Assembly: GCA_035079385.1 (NCBI GenBank)
Contig: JAVHKY010000025.1
Coordinates: forward strand, 16,528,501 to 16,592,500
DNA from: Aspidiotus rigidus
Taxonomy: Eukaryota; Arthropoda; Insecta; Hemiptera; Diaspididae
DNA length: 64,000 nt
Direction: 5' to 3'
In this document: piece after piece, positions 33,755 to 44,475 of the stretch
How the letters are laid out: each line of letters starts with the position of its first letter
Numbering within the stretch: the stretch's first letter is position 1
The notes under the pieces: generated by a model
Told to the model about the DNA's origin: nothing
The model's input: the letters and a program-made list of their open reading frames with translations, nothing else
Databases searched by the model: none
Program-made: the position numbers and the translations under genes

Positions 33755-34529
33755 AACAACAACATGACCTTAGATATAGTAGATCGCTGTTGGAATCTCT
33801 TCTTCTTCCTTTTCTATCTTTAGGCTCAGTTAATCTTCCTCTTCTTCCTGAAAAGCTGTATGTGGATGGTACTTAGGTGTTGAGTAGGCCATAATACATA
33901 CATGGTTCTGCATTTCAAGGCGTCCGTCTTCTTCTTCATGACACCTGTGGTTCCATGTTTCTTTGGAACCTGGCACGGTGGTTACCAGGCTACTCGGTGC
34001 AAGCGCTTCGTCTACCCCATCTCTTGGAGAGACCAACTAAGCTTGTCCCGCTCACGTCTCCACGCCTCATACTCAAGGGTTCGTCATCGCATCCCTGATG
34101 GTTGCAATTCAAACATGTTGCCTGCTGAACTTTCCTTAACTTCTTGTCAAGGTGTTACTTGAAAGCAGCCATAGCAGCTCAGCACCTGCGCCAAGTGCAA
34201 GTTCAGCTGACCATGGTCCCATCACGGTCGCGTATTAACATCCAGCTCTCGCTGAACAATTCTTGCTTTCCATTCCTCAAGCAAGGAGCGTCTGGCGTCC
34301 TGCTTGACCCAAAAATCCTCTTGATCGGTCGTTGTCTTCTTTTTTGCTTTGAACAGCACTGCTCCTCCTCAGGAAGAAGATATTGACCTTAGTATTACTT
34401 TCCATTCCTCAAGCAAGGAGCGTCTGGCCTCCTGCTTGACCCAAAAATCCTCTTGATCGGTCGTTGTCTTCTTTTTTGCTTTGAACAGCACTGCTCCTCC
34501 TCAGGAAGAAGATATTAACTGTAGTATGA
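33755..34529 (-). mobile_element. R1-type LINE 3' fragment with internal duplication
   Basis: It matches 62890-63540 in the same orientation, including the coding end (VDEALAPSSLV compared with VDEALDASSLV) and the 3' untranslated words TGTTGAGTAGGC and TGGTTCTGCATTT. Frames are broken. The part 34266-34397 is repeated at 34398-34529. Confidence 0.8.
34266..34529. repeat. 132-bp tandem duplication inside the LINE fragment
   Basis: Copy 1 is 34266-34397 and copy 2 is 34398-34529. They are almost identical over 115 bp, starting CTTTCCATTCCTCAAGCAAG and ending near GGAAGAAGATATT. Confidence 0.9.
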
Positions 34530-36055
34530 TGAAGCCTGAGGATAACGAAGATCAAACTTCTTTGGAGTTCCTATGACGTCATCTGCTCGTGACGCAATTT
34601 TCGTTCGGCGATTTTGTGATACAAACTTCAGAATGATCCCCAGACAGAAGACATATCCATGTCCAAAATTAATTACCGCATAAGCACGGTTTTAATCAAT
34701 TAATTTCAAAACCCGTTCCAACTTCGAGCTAACAGCCGATCGGGTACAGCGTGTAAAGTTCGTTAATAGATAAGTCGTCTACTGTTCAGGATGAGGTAAG
34801 ATAATTTTCTAGTTGAGTATCTTTTTATTGATTTTATTGCGGGCATAAATAATGACGGAGATGAGTGAAAGTCGATCCATGTCTTCACTATTCATGTATA
34901 CAATTCGATTTACTCGTACACGTACGATGCTATTCGTCTGAAAATGTTTTACTCGAAAACCGAATAGAAAACTCCCAATGGCTAGATGTTACATTGAAAA
35001 ATGACCCGTCGTCAGTTAACGAATAAAGAAAAATGTAGCCATTACTTTCCGACACCATGCGCAGAATTTCAAAATGTAAAAAAGGTTTCCACCTTTTCAA
35101 ATTAACACTTCCAATTGATGTACGATCTGTGCGGATCTCATTGCTTCTGATGGACGTGCGAAAAAGTTTTTTTTTTTTTTTTTCTCACCCTTCGAAAATA
35201 TAGTAGTCGGAAGAAAATGAAAAAAAAAAGTTCGAATTACAATTCTGTTCGTTTAATGCTGCCCAAAATAAATATCGCGTAGTCGGAAGTCGACCGCGTG
35301 ACCCTTTATTTTTGAATTCCGTACACTCGATAAGCATCTTTTTTACAAGAATAGCGAAAATATTTCCAATGTAATGTCCTCATTCCTTATAATAATATGT
35401 GAAGATTTATCCCCCTTATAACAATTTTGTTCTCCTCAGACGCGCATCTTAAATGTAGCGTAAAAAGTTGAAGTTTTTTATTATCCTTTTTTTTTCTCTC
35501 TCTCTTTTTTTTAACACCACACTCGCACGTGCTACCGTCGAAAGGAAGGGATATAGCAGTGAGAAAATGTTAGAATAGGAAGCCCTGAAATGAGTAGTAC
35601 TCGATTTTCCTATGAGTTTTTAAAAAGCCTTTATTACTTCATCATTATCATAATGGTGAGATAAATCGGCTTTCGACAAGCGGAAGTGCGCGTCGTAAGA
35701 AGCGCGACTTATGGGCATTTCAAAAAGAAGTTTCATTATTGTTAAATTTAAATGTTGTTCACGAACTGTCAAGATATTTATGTCGACTATTTCGAACGAA
35801 AGCGTGTACAGTAAAATATAGTATTTAATTTTCCACATGAGCGTTAATAGTTTCCTGCAATACTTCTCGACGATCGCAAATTAGTAATTCCAAGTGCACT
35901 ATTTCGAGACAGTCCAATTTTCAACCGAAGTCCGGAGCATCACAATCTTCTTCCTCATTGTCTTTTTGACATAGGAGTGTACTCCAGAACCATTTTGTCC
36001 TTACCTCCATACTGACTTTGATTTTTCTTTCCTGGCCTGCGCTTCGTTCTACGAT
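34530..36055. other. No gene recognised; CpG-richer unique DNA
   Basis: A T-run lies at 35168-35183 and a pyrimidine-rich tract at 35488-35512. No frame with a domain was seen. CpG is more frequent than in the transposon-dense parts. Confidence 0.4.
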
Positions 36056-38400
36056 TTACGTTTGAACATTCGTATCCAGATGGCCACTCACTCTCTTCAC
36101 CATGGGTGGGCTGTCATGAATGCTCACGTTCACATCAGAACCACTGCAAACCCTTATCACCTTGTTTGCGTATTTTCTTATGTAAGGAGTATATTTTCTC
36201 ACTGCGTTGTCATGGGTCCCCTTCTTTGCTTCCACCTTTCCGAGAACTCCCTCAATCACGCCCGTAGAGTAGCCTTCTGCTTTACCATCTCGATGCCTTC
36301 CCTCTTTTCTTCATTGTCCTTCAGGACACAAATTGCTCGATAGCAGTAGTTCTTAATCTTTGCTAACTTTTGCCCGGAGTAGTGGTAGGATTCCCTTGGT
36401 TTGATGATGTGGGTGTGCGTTGGTTTGATTATCTATCCTGTTACTCTCCAGTGCAGTGGCGCAGATAAGGGGGGGGGGGGGGTCTGGGGATATATCCCCT
36501 CCATTGCTTTGGGGGTCGAAAATTGAAATTTCAAGCTCAATGGATCGAAAAGGCCTATTTTCAGATGGAATATGGTGCTTTTTGCGTCCCATGTGTGGCA
36601 TTCGCCTCTACTGGTGGTAGGGGTTCTCAGCCAATTCGTCAGCTCGTTACGCGGAAATTTGATAATTGGAAGAAAGCAAAAGAAGTGAGTGACTCTGCAT
36701 AGTCTGCGCAGTAGTTGAAATTCGAGAAAGGGGGAGAGGAAAAGCTCGATAAATCGTTAGGTTTATTGTTATAACAAAGAAAAATCCTCCCCCATTTCGC
36801 TGCTGGGATACCAGATCGGGTGCTCTTCCAAGTAATTTTTCCAATACTTTCTTGGACAGGAGTTTAGGAGTCATGAAATTGAACAATATCATATCAATGC
36901 AGTAGCTGATAGAACTACCTTCTTGACTTGCATGGCTGACCGGAGCGGGGACAAGGAATTGAAAATCGAGTGAATGAACTTAGAAAGAGACAGGTAATCG
37001 AGAATAGGCTCAATATCACCCCTATCGTGGAAGCAATAATTGTTCTCCCCCCCCCCGAGGAAAAAATATCCTCCCCCATTGCAAAATCCTACCTACGCCA
37101 CTGCTCCAGTGTTAGTCTTAGGTCCAAATAGTTAAATTTGTTTCCAGACGGAATTGGCCCACTTCTTTATCAGTCCTAACCTTACAATTAGGATGTCAAC
37201 CCCAAACCAGTGTTTGATCGAGTTCTCCAGGATGGGTAACAGCGATGATATACCATATCTAGCCCTTCAGTCTGGCTGTGGAAATTGTCAATTCGGCAGT
37301 AATTCTGTCCCACAATCCCTTGCCTTATTTTGGTGTACTTCAGCCCGTCAGGGTTCCCATGGTATCTGTCGTTTCGCAGCAAAATGAGCAGTTCCTCCTT
37401 TTGTATGATAGTAAACACGTTTGTCAGGTCTCAGGATACCAATTAGTAGTTATTCTTGATTTCCACTTTGACAAATTCCTCCGACAGCTCTCTGTAGTTT
37501 CTGATTCTTTGTTTGGGTGCAAATAGGTAGTATTCTTTCAAGAATGTGGCCGCGATATTCGCCATCTTGTAACATGGTGATTGAATTTGGTCTCATTGAA
37601 CGATTCGCTTTAAGGAGTTATGGAAGCCACTTCAATTTTGGTGCAACTGGGTCCATCTCAAGCTTTCTTTCACTGCTAGGGTCATTGTTCTCTTTCAACA
37701 GAGTTTTCAGCCTTTATTTGTGAGCCTTCTTCAGCTCTTGGCATATCCATTCTCTGCAATCTTACGATTCCACTTTCTGTGGGCAGTCATCATTCACCAT
37801 TACCACTACTGCATCGCTTTTGTTCACCTCTGTCAGAAGCAGGTTGTTCTGTCGGATCTTCCTCTGTAGATTGCTGGTGACCTTCTTCTGCAATTTACTT
37901 CTTCACAGCTATTGGCCTTATTTTTGAACTTACACTGAGTCAATTTCTCTGGCTGGCTGTACTTGATAGTCTATCTCTTGCAGTCTTTCTCCTTGACGCT
38001 TGATAGGTTCTCAGTTCTGGGAGCAAAGTTGTGCTTTGATGTTGCCATCTCTTTTTTTCTCCCTCCATTGTTTTGGGACCTAATCTTTCACATATTCCTC
38101 TTGTCTGTAAAATTCTGGGTGGTTCCGCAACTTCCTTGGTCTTACAGTAAACCATCCAGCTTGCTGATCTTGTGGTACCTCTTTCTTCATCCTCAGTTTT
38201 TTGGTTGGCGTCGTGGTGCGTTTTACGGCTGCACTGCTTCCTGATAGTCGTGTATTGCGGAATAATGGCTTCTCTCATCACATCTTTACATGGGAACTCT
38301 GAATTTGGTCTTGATAACCCATTCGAGTATGTCTGGTAGCTTAATCTATACATCTGGAGGAGTTGCAAAAGTTGAGAATTTGCCTAGGGTTTTAAATGGA
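36056..38400 (-). mobile_element. Penelope-like element, minus-strand copy split by a hAT
   Basis: It is related to copy 2 at 6.3-7.7 kb. From 38368 downwards come a basic N-terminal region (FPCKDVMREAIIPQ), then DAVVVMVNDD near 37800, GNPDGLKYTKI (37188-37418) and NYLDLRLTLE near 37115. After the interruption come SNRIDNQTNAHPHHQTKG (36353-36450) and GVLGKVEAKKGTHD (36056-36259), the last of which parallels GVFWKMETKKGTHD at 7173-7215. Unlike copy 2 it keeps an N-terminal part before the RT. It has many stops. The GIY-YIG part was not found beyond 36056. Confidence 0.75.
36446..37111 (+). mobile_element. Internally deleted hAT transposon with 8-bp target duplication
   Basis: The element 36454-37103 (650 bp) starts CAGTGGCGCAGATAAGG and ends CCTACCTACGCCACTG, an inverted repeat. 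It is flanked by CTCCAGTG at 36446-36453 and 37104-37111. Ends of this kind with an 8-bp duplication are diagnostic of the hAT superfamily. Inside it, EYGAFCVPCVAFASTGGRGS (about 36563-36620) is a TTF-type zinc finger as found in ZMYM/Zaphod-like hAT transposases. HEIEQYHINAVADRTTF and ENRLNITPIVEAIIV (36863-37047) continue the N-terminal region. The catalytic part is deleted. It interrupts the Penelope-like RT between NYLDLRLTLE and SNRIDNQ. Confidence 0.9.
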
Positions 38401-40689
38401 GTTGGGGGGGGGGGTTGGTGTAGGCATTTAGAGTAGACTAAGAAAACGAATAGCGTGTGAAAATAGATAGGGCGAGGATACTATCCACTCCTCAGGCTCT
38501 TTCGATCAATCGATATATCTCTTTTTCTTTTCTTTCGTGGTTCAGAGTTAAGAGTGCCTGACGTCATGAAAAGCCTCAGAAAGTGGCCTCTTTTTACCTC
38601 ACGGAGGCGAATTCAGAATTTAGGGAGAGGGGCTCCAAAACTAAGACTGGACTTGACAAATTTTCTCCAATCCTAAAGTCAGTCACACTCATTAGGCGCA
38701 CAGAAGAGTTTGCAGCATAGCTTCATCCTTTCTCCCTATCCTCCAATATGGAACTTGACCATCGTTCGCTGTTGCGACGTAACTTCAAAGAAGAATAGGT
38801 GATTTGTATGAGGCAGATTTGAACATTTAACTCCCTTCCCTTTTCACACAGATGCTAAATCCCAAGTTTAGGGGAATGATAGTAGCATTTTTGATAGTTC
38901 CAAAAGTAAATTATAGTCCCCAATGTCGTTGAACCACAATTGGACAGAGGAATAACGAATTACGGTATGATGTTGACAGTAAAAATTTTCCAAGTATACC
39001 AAGGTGAAACATGTGGACAGAGGGAGAGAAATTTGGTACTGTATTCAGTCCAAGTCATCGCAGCATATCACCTTTTTTGAAAGTAAAAAGTAATATAATG
39101 AATTAATTCTCCTTGACGTTGAAAGCTCAAAAAACATTCGATTTAGGACGTAGACTCGGTAAAACTTTTTGAAAGATCCTAATAGAATATTCCAATTTTA
39201 ATTTTAGCATCGTACACTCCTTTTTAGAGAATAGACGACGATGTGAAAAAGTAGGTAGCTAGACAGCAATATTCCTTCCCGCGTATAACGAAACTTCGAA
39301 AACTTTTAAGAAATTTTCAAAAGTTACATTACACGCGTATTTTACCTTCGAATGATTCGTACGAGGCGTGTATTTTATTCTTATCCTGATGTGTATTATA
39401 AAGGTAAAACGTTTCTTTTCATTTCCTATTTCTCCTTCTTTTCCACTCTCTCTAAGTTGCAACGATGTGATAAATTAGAAACAGTTAGCGGTTATCGATG
39501 ATTCGGGGAAGCGAACATCATCAGTTTCAAACGCTAATCGGAACTTTTCACCGAAGTTTCAGATTAGATAAATACTCTAACAGGTTGTTGAAATTTTCCT
39601 ATGCAGAAACTTTGCCTATTTATCAGAAGCACGAAAGGAAAATGTATGTATACGTCGCCCAGCTATATTTCACAATAAAATACTTCTGCAAGTCTACCAA
39701 CACACCGGTATTAATAATTACCGCAGTACCTCGTCCTAAAACATACACGAGATCGAGGTCGAAAATTTTCCTCCCGCGCCGTATTCGTAAAAACACGCCT
39801 CGTCTTATACGGTCTACATGTGTGTACGAAAGCTGCTCCGTGTAAAGGTCTGTAACCGTACGCCCTTTTGTTCGATCAAACAATAAAGAAAATGTTGAAT
39901 TAGAAATTTTACTCGAAAACCATCGGCACGGAAAGCTATCCGTATCGAGCTCGAACAAACGGTATAAATCATATCGCTGCTCAAACCATAGACGTCATAA
40001 AAGACATGTTTTGACCCTAAACCTCAACTACAGTGCCCTGAAAATAAGAATGAAGGGGGAACGAATACGGCAACGTATTCGGTACAGATTTTGATGAAAG
40101 AAAAATGAAATCAATTCTCTCTTTGATTTACGTTAATCAGGTTATAGCATGGCGTGACTAGGTGAAATGAATCTACAAAATAGGCTGCATGTTTAACTTC
40201 AGGTTTTAGACTTTGCTTGTAAATACAACTGTTTCAAGTAGAAATCTAATTCATCAAGAATTCTTTATAAAGATGAAAAGTAAACGGTGATATTTTTTAA
40301 ATACTTACCTTCGTTTTGACTGGAAATATATCTGAACCATCAGCCTATCTGCGATGCCACATTATCTCACTTCCACTGCAATCGCAAGACAGTGAATCCT
40401 TCACGTGACTCCATTTTTCTTAATCATCATCACCACCATACCTACGAAACAAATCACGCGTGAAAATAAGATGTTGAACCAGTTTAAGTCCTGGACCTGG
40501 TCATGGAAGAGTCTCATCGCCACAAACTTGTTGGCGCAACTGACCTTGATCCAGTACTGAGTAATTTGAAAAGATACATCATTAATTCAGACTTTGCAAC
40601 TCATAAAAAAAATCACTGCCATAAGAACGGCGAAACATCTGGTCCTCTAACGCCAAGAATTATATATTGATAAAGATGTAGTAATGCGA
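38401..40689. other. No gene recognised
   Basis: There is a poly(G) run at 38405-38415 and short frames only (39498-39845 plus, 39623-39958 minus), neither with a domain that I know. CpG is more frequent at 39250-39990. Confidence 0.45.
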
Positions 40690-41650
40690 GGTCGTCTTAT
40701 CTTTGTACCTGCCTCCCTCCGTCAACTGTATATATGCACAAGTGCCATGGATTTCATCACTATTCGTCGAGCCCACGGACATGAAATTACAATCGCGTAA
40801 CATATGTAATGCTACAGTTTGAAATAAAACTCACTCTACATTTGTTTGTCGTCAAATACTAGCTCGTCCATGGGAAGACATAGCAGTGGACTTATTTCAG
40901 TTCAAAAACCAATACTACCAACCAACTATCTATTGATTACTTCTCCGAATTTGTAGAAATTCGCCTTGTCAAAACCACAACAGCACCAAAGATAATCTTT
41001 GCTCTAAAAAGCGTATTCCAAACAATGGCATTCCAGACGTTCTCTATTCTGATAATGGTCCTCCATTCAATTCAGCGGAATTCAATAGTTTCACCAAACC
41101 ATACAACTTCACTCCTTACACAAGTAATCTACATTACCCTTTGTCAAATGGACTGATTGAACAGGCCATTCAAACTGTAAAACTTCGACTGGAAGACAAC
41201 TCAGACATGGTGCTTATGATACTGGATTACAATACCACAGAAAAAGACAATCTTCCTTCACCAGCTCAACTCCTAATGGGTCGCCGTCTATGAACATCCT
41301 TACCAATTCACTTACACCATCTACAACCATACTTTCCAACAAGAAATTTCCATAAGATATTAATTACTAATCAACAACGCACTCAACTTAGATACAGTCA
41401 GAACAAATGTCCAGCAGAAGAATTTCAAAATGGTCAGACCGACTGGTTCCAATTGGATATCCATTGTCAAAGAAATTGGACCTTAGGCACCATACTCAAC
41501 AGGGCAACCACTCCTAACAGCTATCAAATCTAAATAGAAAATGAGATATACCGTCAAAATGCCATCAATATCTGCCGACATTCTGACTCATCTTCTTTGG
41601 AACCTCAAATGCCAGACCAGCCAGAATCGAAACCTTCCTAAGCTCGTGTT
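40690..41650 (+). mobile_element. Ty3/gypsy integrase relic
   Basis: Broken frames show an integrase core: PWEDIAVDLFQFKNQYY at 40868 onwards (first Asp), then VLYSDNGPPFNSAEF near 41038 (second Asp), then SNGLIEQAIQTVKLRL near 41148 (Glu). LLMGRRL and a C-terminal stretch follow near 41280. The spacing fits the D,D-35-E integrase of Ty3/gypsy pol. Sequence upstream (SLRQLYICTSAMDF, about 40715) may be the remnant of the zinc-binding HHCC region. No LTR was located nearby. Non-functional. Confidence 0.75.
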
Positions 41651-42060
41651 GTTTAACAATCTTGTCCAAAGCGCCTCATTAACAAACCATCACGTTTAAT
41701 AATAACCTAGATATCGGACTCGTCGAAGTATCTGTGAGCGAGGCAGGCATTAGCGTCAGGTGACAGTGGTGCAGGGTACATCACATTTTAACACTTGTCT
41801 TATGGCAGCTACACTTCAAATTACCAAATACAAAACTTCTCTCTGTCGATTAAGTATCATGATGAAAAAAATTGTGCGAAATTTCGAATCGAAAGGAAAT
41901 AAACTTTTGTTGTAAATCAAGTTCAAAGTTGTATGGCGTCTTATAAGAATTTCGTTTTCTGCCTGCTGTTAGGGGAATCGTTATACTAGGACCGCTCACA
42001 TGGAATTTACACGGCGTTGTATAGCGAGTACGATACCTAGGTTATTTAATACATACATTA
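41651..42060. other. No gene recognised
   Basis: Spacer between the integrase relic and the palindromic element; it probably includes decayed 3' retroelement sequence. Confidence 0.4.
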
Positions 42061-42198
42061 TGTGACCTGCGATGAGAAAAAGATGCTCATTGCCCATTGG
42101 CGCAAGAACACCATTTCTCCCTGATTGGGCATCTAGTCAGAGAGAAATGGTGTTTCTGTCAAAGGGCAATGAGCATCCTTTTCTCATCGTAGATCACA
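42061..42198. mobile_element. 138-bp palindromic element, GTGACC-end family (copy 2)
   Basis: Almost the whole unit is an inverted repeat. The left arm starts TGTGACCTGCGATGAGAAAA and contains CTCATTGCCCATTGGCGCAA; the right arm ends CTTTTCTCATCGTAGATCACA. It is highly similar to 59892-60029 but in the opposite orientation: the GGCGCAAGAACACC asymmetry lies in the left arm here and the right arm there. Non-coding. Confidence 0.85.
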
Positions 42199-42270
42199 TA
42201 TCTGTGATTGAAACTGTGTTATACCACGCTATATTATGACAACAATGTAATAATGTTATCAATTCAAGTT

Positions 42271-42413
42271 TAACTAGACAGAGATATTACATACTCGTTT
42301 GCCTGATTCTTATTGTAATGGAACTCAGTTTACATTAGTCTTATGGCCAGGCGATGAATATGCTATTATTGCATACTCAATTCTCCTGCCTCAAGATCAA
42401 TGTAAAGCAAGTA
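42271..42413. mobile_element. Foldback element copy A, left part, interrupted by Tigger
   Basis: ATTACATACTCGTTTGCCTG and CTTATGGCC, then TATTGCATACTCA and AAGATCAATGT, match in order the foldback element at 46958-47171. Its right arm continues after the Tigger element at about 44446-44471 (AATCAGGGAAACAAGTATGC), which restores the inverted pairing. Confidence 0.65.
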
Positions 42414-44445
42414 CAGTAAAACCTCGATAAGTGATTTTTCAAGGGAAGGCCTGTAAATGTTCATTTAACGAGTTTTTCAGTAAAAGAAACTTTTCACTTA
42501 GAGAGGACGCGAGAAAAAATGGTCACTTAACGAGTTTTTCATGTACATTTTATTTCGCGAAAAAGTCCGTTATTTTCGATTGCGTATGTTCAGTACTATT
42601 TTTTACAAATTTCTGGAGATCTACAAGGGTAGAAAAAAATGAATCGGGCACACCCTCTTTACTTTCTAAAAATTTTTGTAAAGTAAGAAGAGCAGACTGT
42701 GCATCTCGTCGTATAATATTTTCAGGCGGGGAGCCATCATCCTCGCCTCCCTCACTTTCATCAGCACTTTCATGTGGTTCTGTGACTTCAGCTACAATGT
42801 CTTCATCACTGACTTGACCGCATACGTGAACGGCATCATCAAAGCACACGAAATCTTGAAAAGTCAACGAAGCGTTCGTTTCACCAGGAAGAAGTTCTGT
42901 CAACTTTTGCCAATTAGGTGGTTCCTCGGTCACTTCAGTGGCAGGCATCACAGCTTCAGTTTCAAACGAAAATCCGCTCCTCCTAAAACAGTTCGCGATT
43001 GTAGACTGCGTGACATTGCTCCATGCCATACGAGCCATTCTCATTGCCTGTAAGACATTAATTTTCCTATCTGTTGACTGCTCGATGGCTTCCAAAATGT
43101 GATCGATAACTTCAATGCGGTAGAAACTCTTGAAATTTCGAATTATGCCCTGGTCAAGTGGTTGTAGATGACTGGTCGTGTTCGGTGGAAGAAATTGAAC
43201 GTTGACATTCTTCAGCTGTGGTAGGGGTGAGTGGGCCGAGCAATTGTCAATGAAGAGCAGTACGTGTCGTTTTTGAAACTTCATTGTGGAGTCCAGCTTC
43301 AAAAGCCACTGTTTAAATAGGTTCGACGTCATCCATGCTTTTTTATTCGCCAAATATTCCATGGGAAACGTTTTCACCTTGGCAAAACACCGAGGTTTTT
43401 GGGATTTTCCTATCATCAGAGGAGGTAACTTCTCAGATCCGTCCATATTAGCACCGAGTAATAACGTGACGCGTTCTTTGCTGTGTTTCCCCCCTTGGCA
43501 TGTTTCTCCCTTGAAGCACATGGTTTTATTCGGTAGGCACTGATAGAAGAGTCCCGTCTCATCCGCGTTGAACACATCACGGGGCTGATGACCTTCGATA
43601 ATGGACCGCAAAGTTTCTTTCCACTCTCGGCATACTTCTCCATCTACAGCTTTGCCTTCACCGCTTATTTGTCGAAAAACTATGTCATGCCTCTGCTTGA
43701 ATTTTCCAAGCCATCCATTACTACCGCTGAACGAACTTGCAGGAATTTTTAACATGTCGGCAAACTTCTTACCTTGACGTTGAAGCATTGGACCAGAAAT
43801 GGGAACATTATCCTCTCGCGTTTTCTTTATCCATTTCACCAGACAATCCTCCAATTCTGGATGTTCTACTTCTCTGCGTCGTTTTCGAGAAGAATTTTTA
43901 TCACCTGCGAGGAGTTCGTCTTTCTGTCGAAGAATACGAGTTATGGTCGATTGGCTAATCTTGAACTTCTTACCTACATCACTTCTCGAATTTGTTTCGA
44001 GTTCTTCAAGCACTTTAATCTTATCACTGATCGATAAAGACGTCAACTTCTTATCCACCATAGCGTTAAGTCATTCATGAATTCACTGTTCGTTTGAAAC
44101 GAAAATGTAAAGAAAGCACGATCGCCCACCCGTCAGTTAGTCGCAGTAAATCAAGTTGTTACAGGTTCACCCGCCTTATCCTTTACTGTACAATAGAGTT
44201 TTTCGATAAAACATTTCACTTGTGGAGTCAAACTTCGAACAGTGAGAGAAAATAGACGACTTTTAGGGGGTAAAATCAGCTGTTTGAAGCTAATTTTTTT
44301 TTTCAGTTAGCGAGTCATGCCTACTCAGTTTCTTTCACTTGAGGAGTAACATTTACATGGGAAATTAGTTCAAGGTGAAGGGACGGCAATTTTATTGCAG
44401 ATAATGAGGTTTTTCAGTACCGAGTTTTCACATCGAGGTTTTACT
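42414..44445 (-). mobile_element. Tigger/pogo-type DNA transposon, apparently complete
   Basis: The left end CAGTAAAACCTCGATAAGTG (42414-42433) pairs with the right end CATCGAGGTTTTAC (44431-44444). TA lies directly outside the left end (42412-42413); on the right, TA follows TTTTAC with the terminal TG apparently lost. Subterminal words like CACTTAACGAGTTTTT recur at about 42463 and 42524, with variants near 44200-44345. It encloses the intact 503-residue transposase. Confidence 0.85.
42550..44061 (-). CDS. Tigger/pogo (CENP-B-like) transposase, intact 503 residues
   Basis: This enzyme of the IS630-Tc1-mariner superfamily would cut and paste its own element at TA sites. Residues 1-50 are a CENP-B-type helix-turn-helix (SISDKIKVLEELETN, then KISQSTITRIL). 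Residues about 65-130 form the second, CENP-B-like HTH (NGWLGKFKQRH). The DDE-type core has D167 in FNADETGLFY, D272 in LLFIDNCSAH and D303 in LQPLDQGIIRNFK, giving DD30D as in pogo/Tigger. An acidic tail (about 375-450) follows. The last ten residues, QSKITDFFAK, hold a canonical PCNA-interacting motif (Q494-x2-I497-x2-F500-F501). There are no internal stops, the length is usual for the family, and the frame lies within paired terminal repeats, so it may be recently active. A domesticated jerky-like host gene is less likely because the TIRs are retained. Confidence 0.92.
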   Translation of the reverse strand: MVDKKLTSLSISDKIKVLEELETNSRSDVGKKFKISQSTITRILRQKDELLAGDKNSSRKRRREVEHPELEDCLVKWIKKTREDNVPISGPMLQRQGKKFADMLKIPASSFSGSNGWLGKFKQRHDIVFRQISGEGKAVDGEVCREWKETLRSIIEGHQPRDVFNADETGLFYQCLPNKTMCFKGETCQGGKHSKERVTLLLGANMDGSEKLPPLMIGKSQKPRCFAKVKTFPMEYLANKKAWMTSNLFKQWLLKLDSTMKFQKRHVLLFIDNCSAHSPLPQLKNVNVQFLPPNTTSHLQPLDQGIIRNFKSFYRIEVIDHILEAIEQSTDRKINVLQAMRMARMAWSNVTQSTIANCFRRSGFSFETEAVMPATEVTEEPPNWQKLTELLPGETNASLTFQDFVCFDDAVHVCGQVSDEDIVAEVTEPHESADESEGGEDDGSPPENIIRRDAQSALLTLQKFLESKEGVPDSFFSTLVDLQKFVKNSTEHTQSKITDFFAK

Positions 44446-44475
44446 AATCAGGGAAACAAGTATGCAATATAATAT
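44446..44475. mobile_element. Foldback element copy A, right end
   Basis: AATCAGGGAAACAAGTATGC followed by AATAT is the reverse complement of the left-arm words of the foldback family. It adjoins the Tigger right end directly. Confidence 0.55.

Noticed and set aside
42550..44061. Domesticated jerky-like host gene
   Set aside because: The frame is enclosed by paired terminal inverted repeats and inserted in a foldback element, so an actual transposon is the simpler reading.
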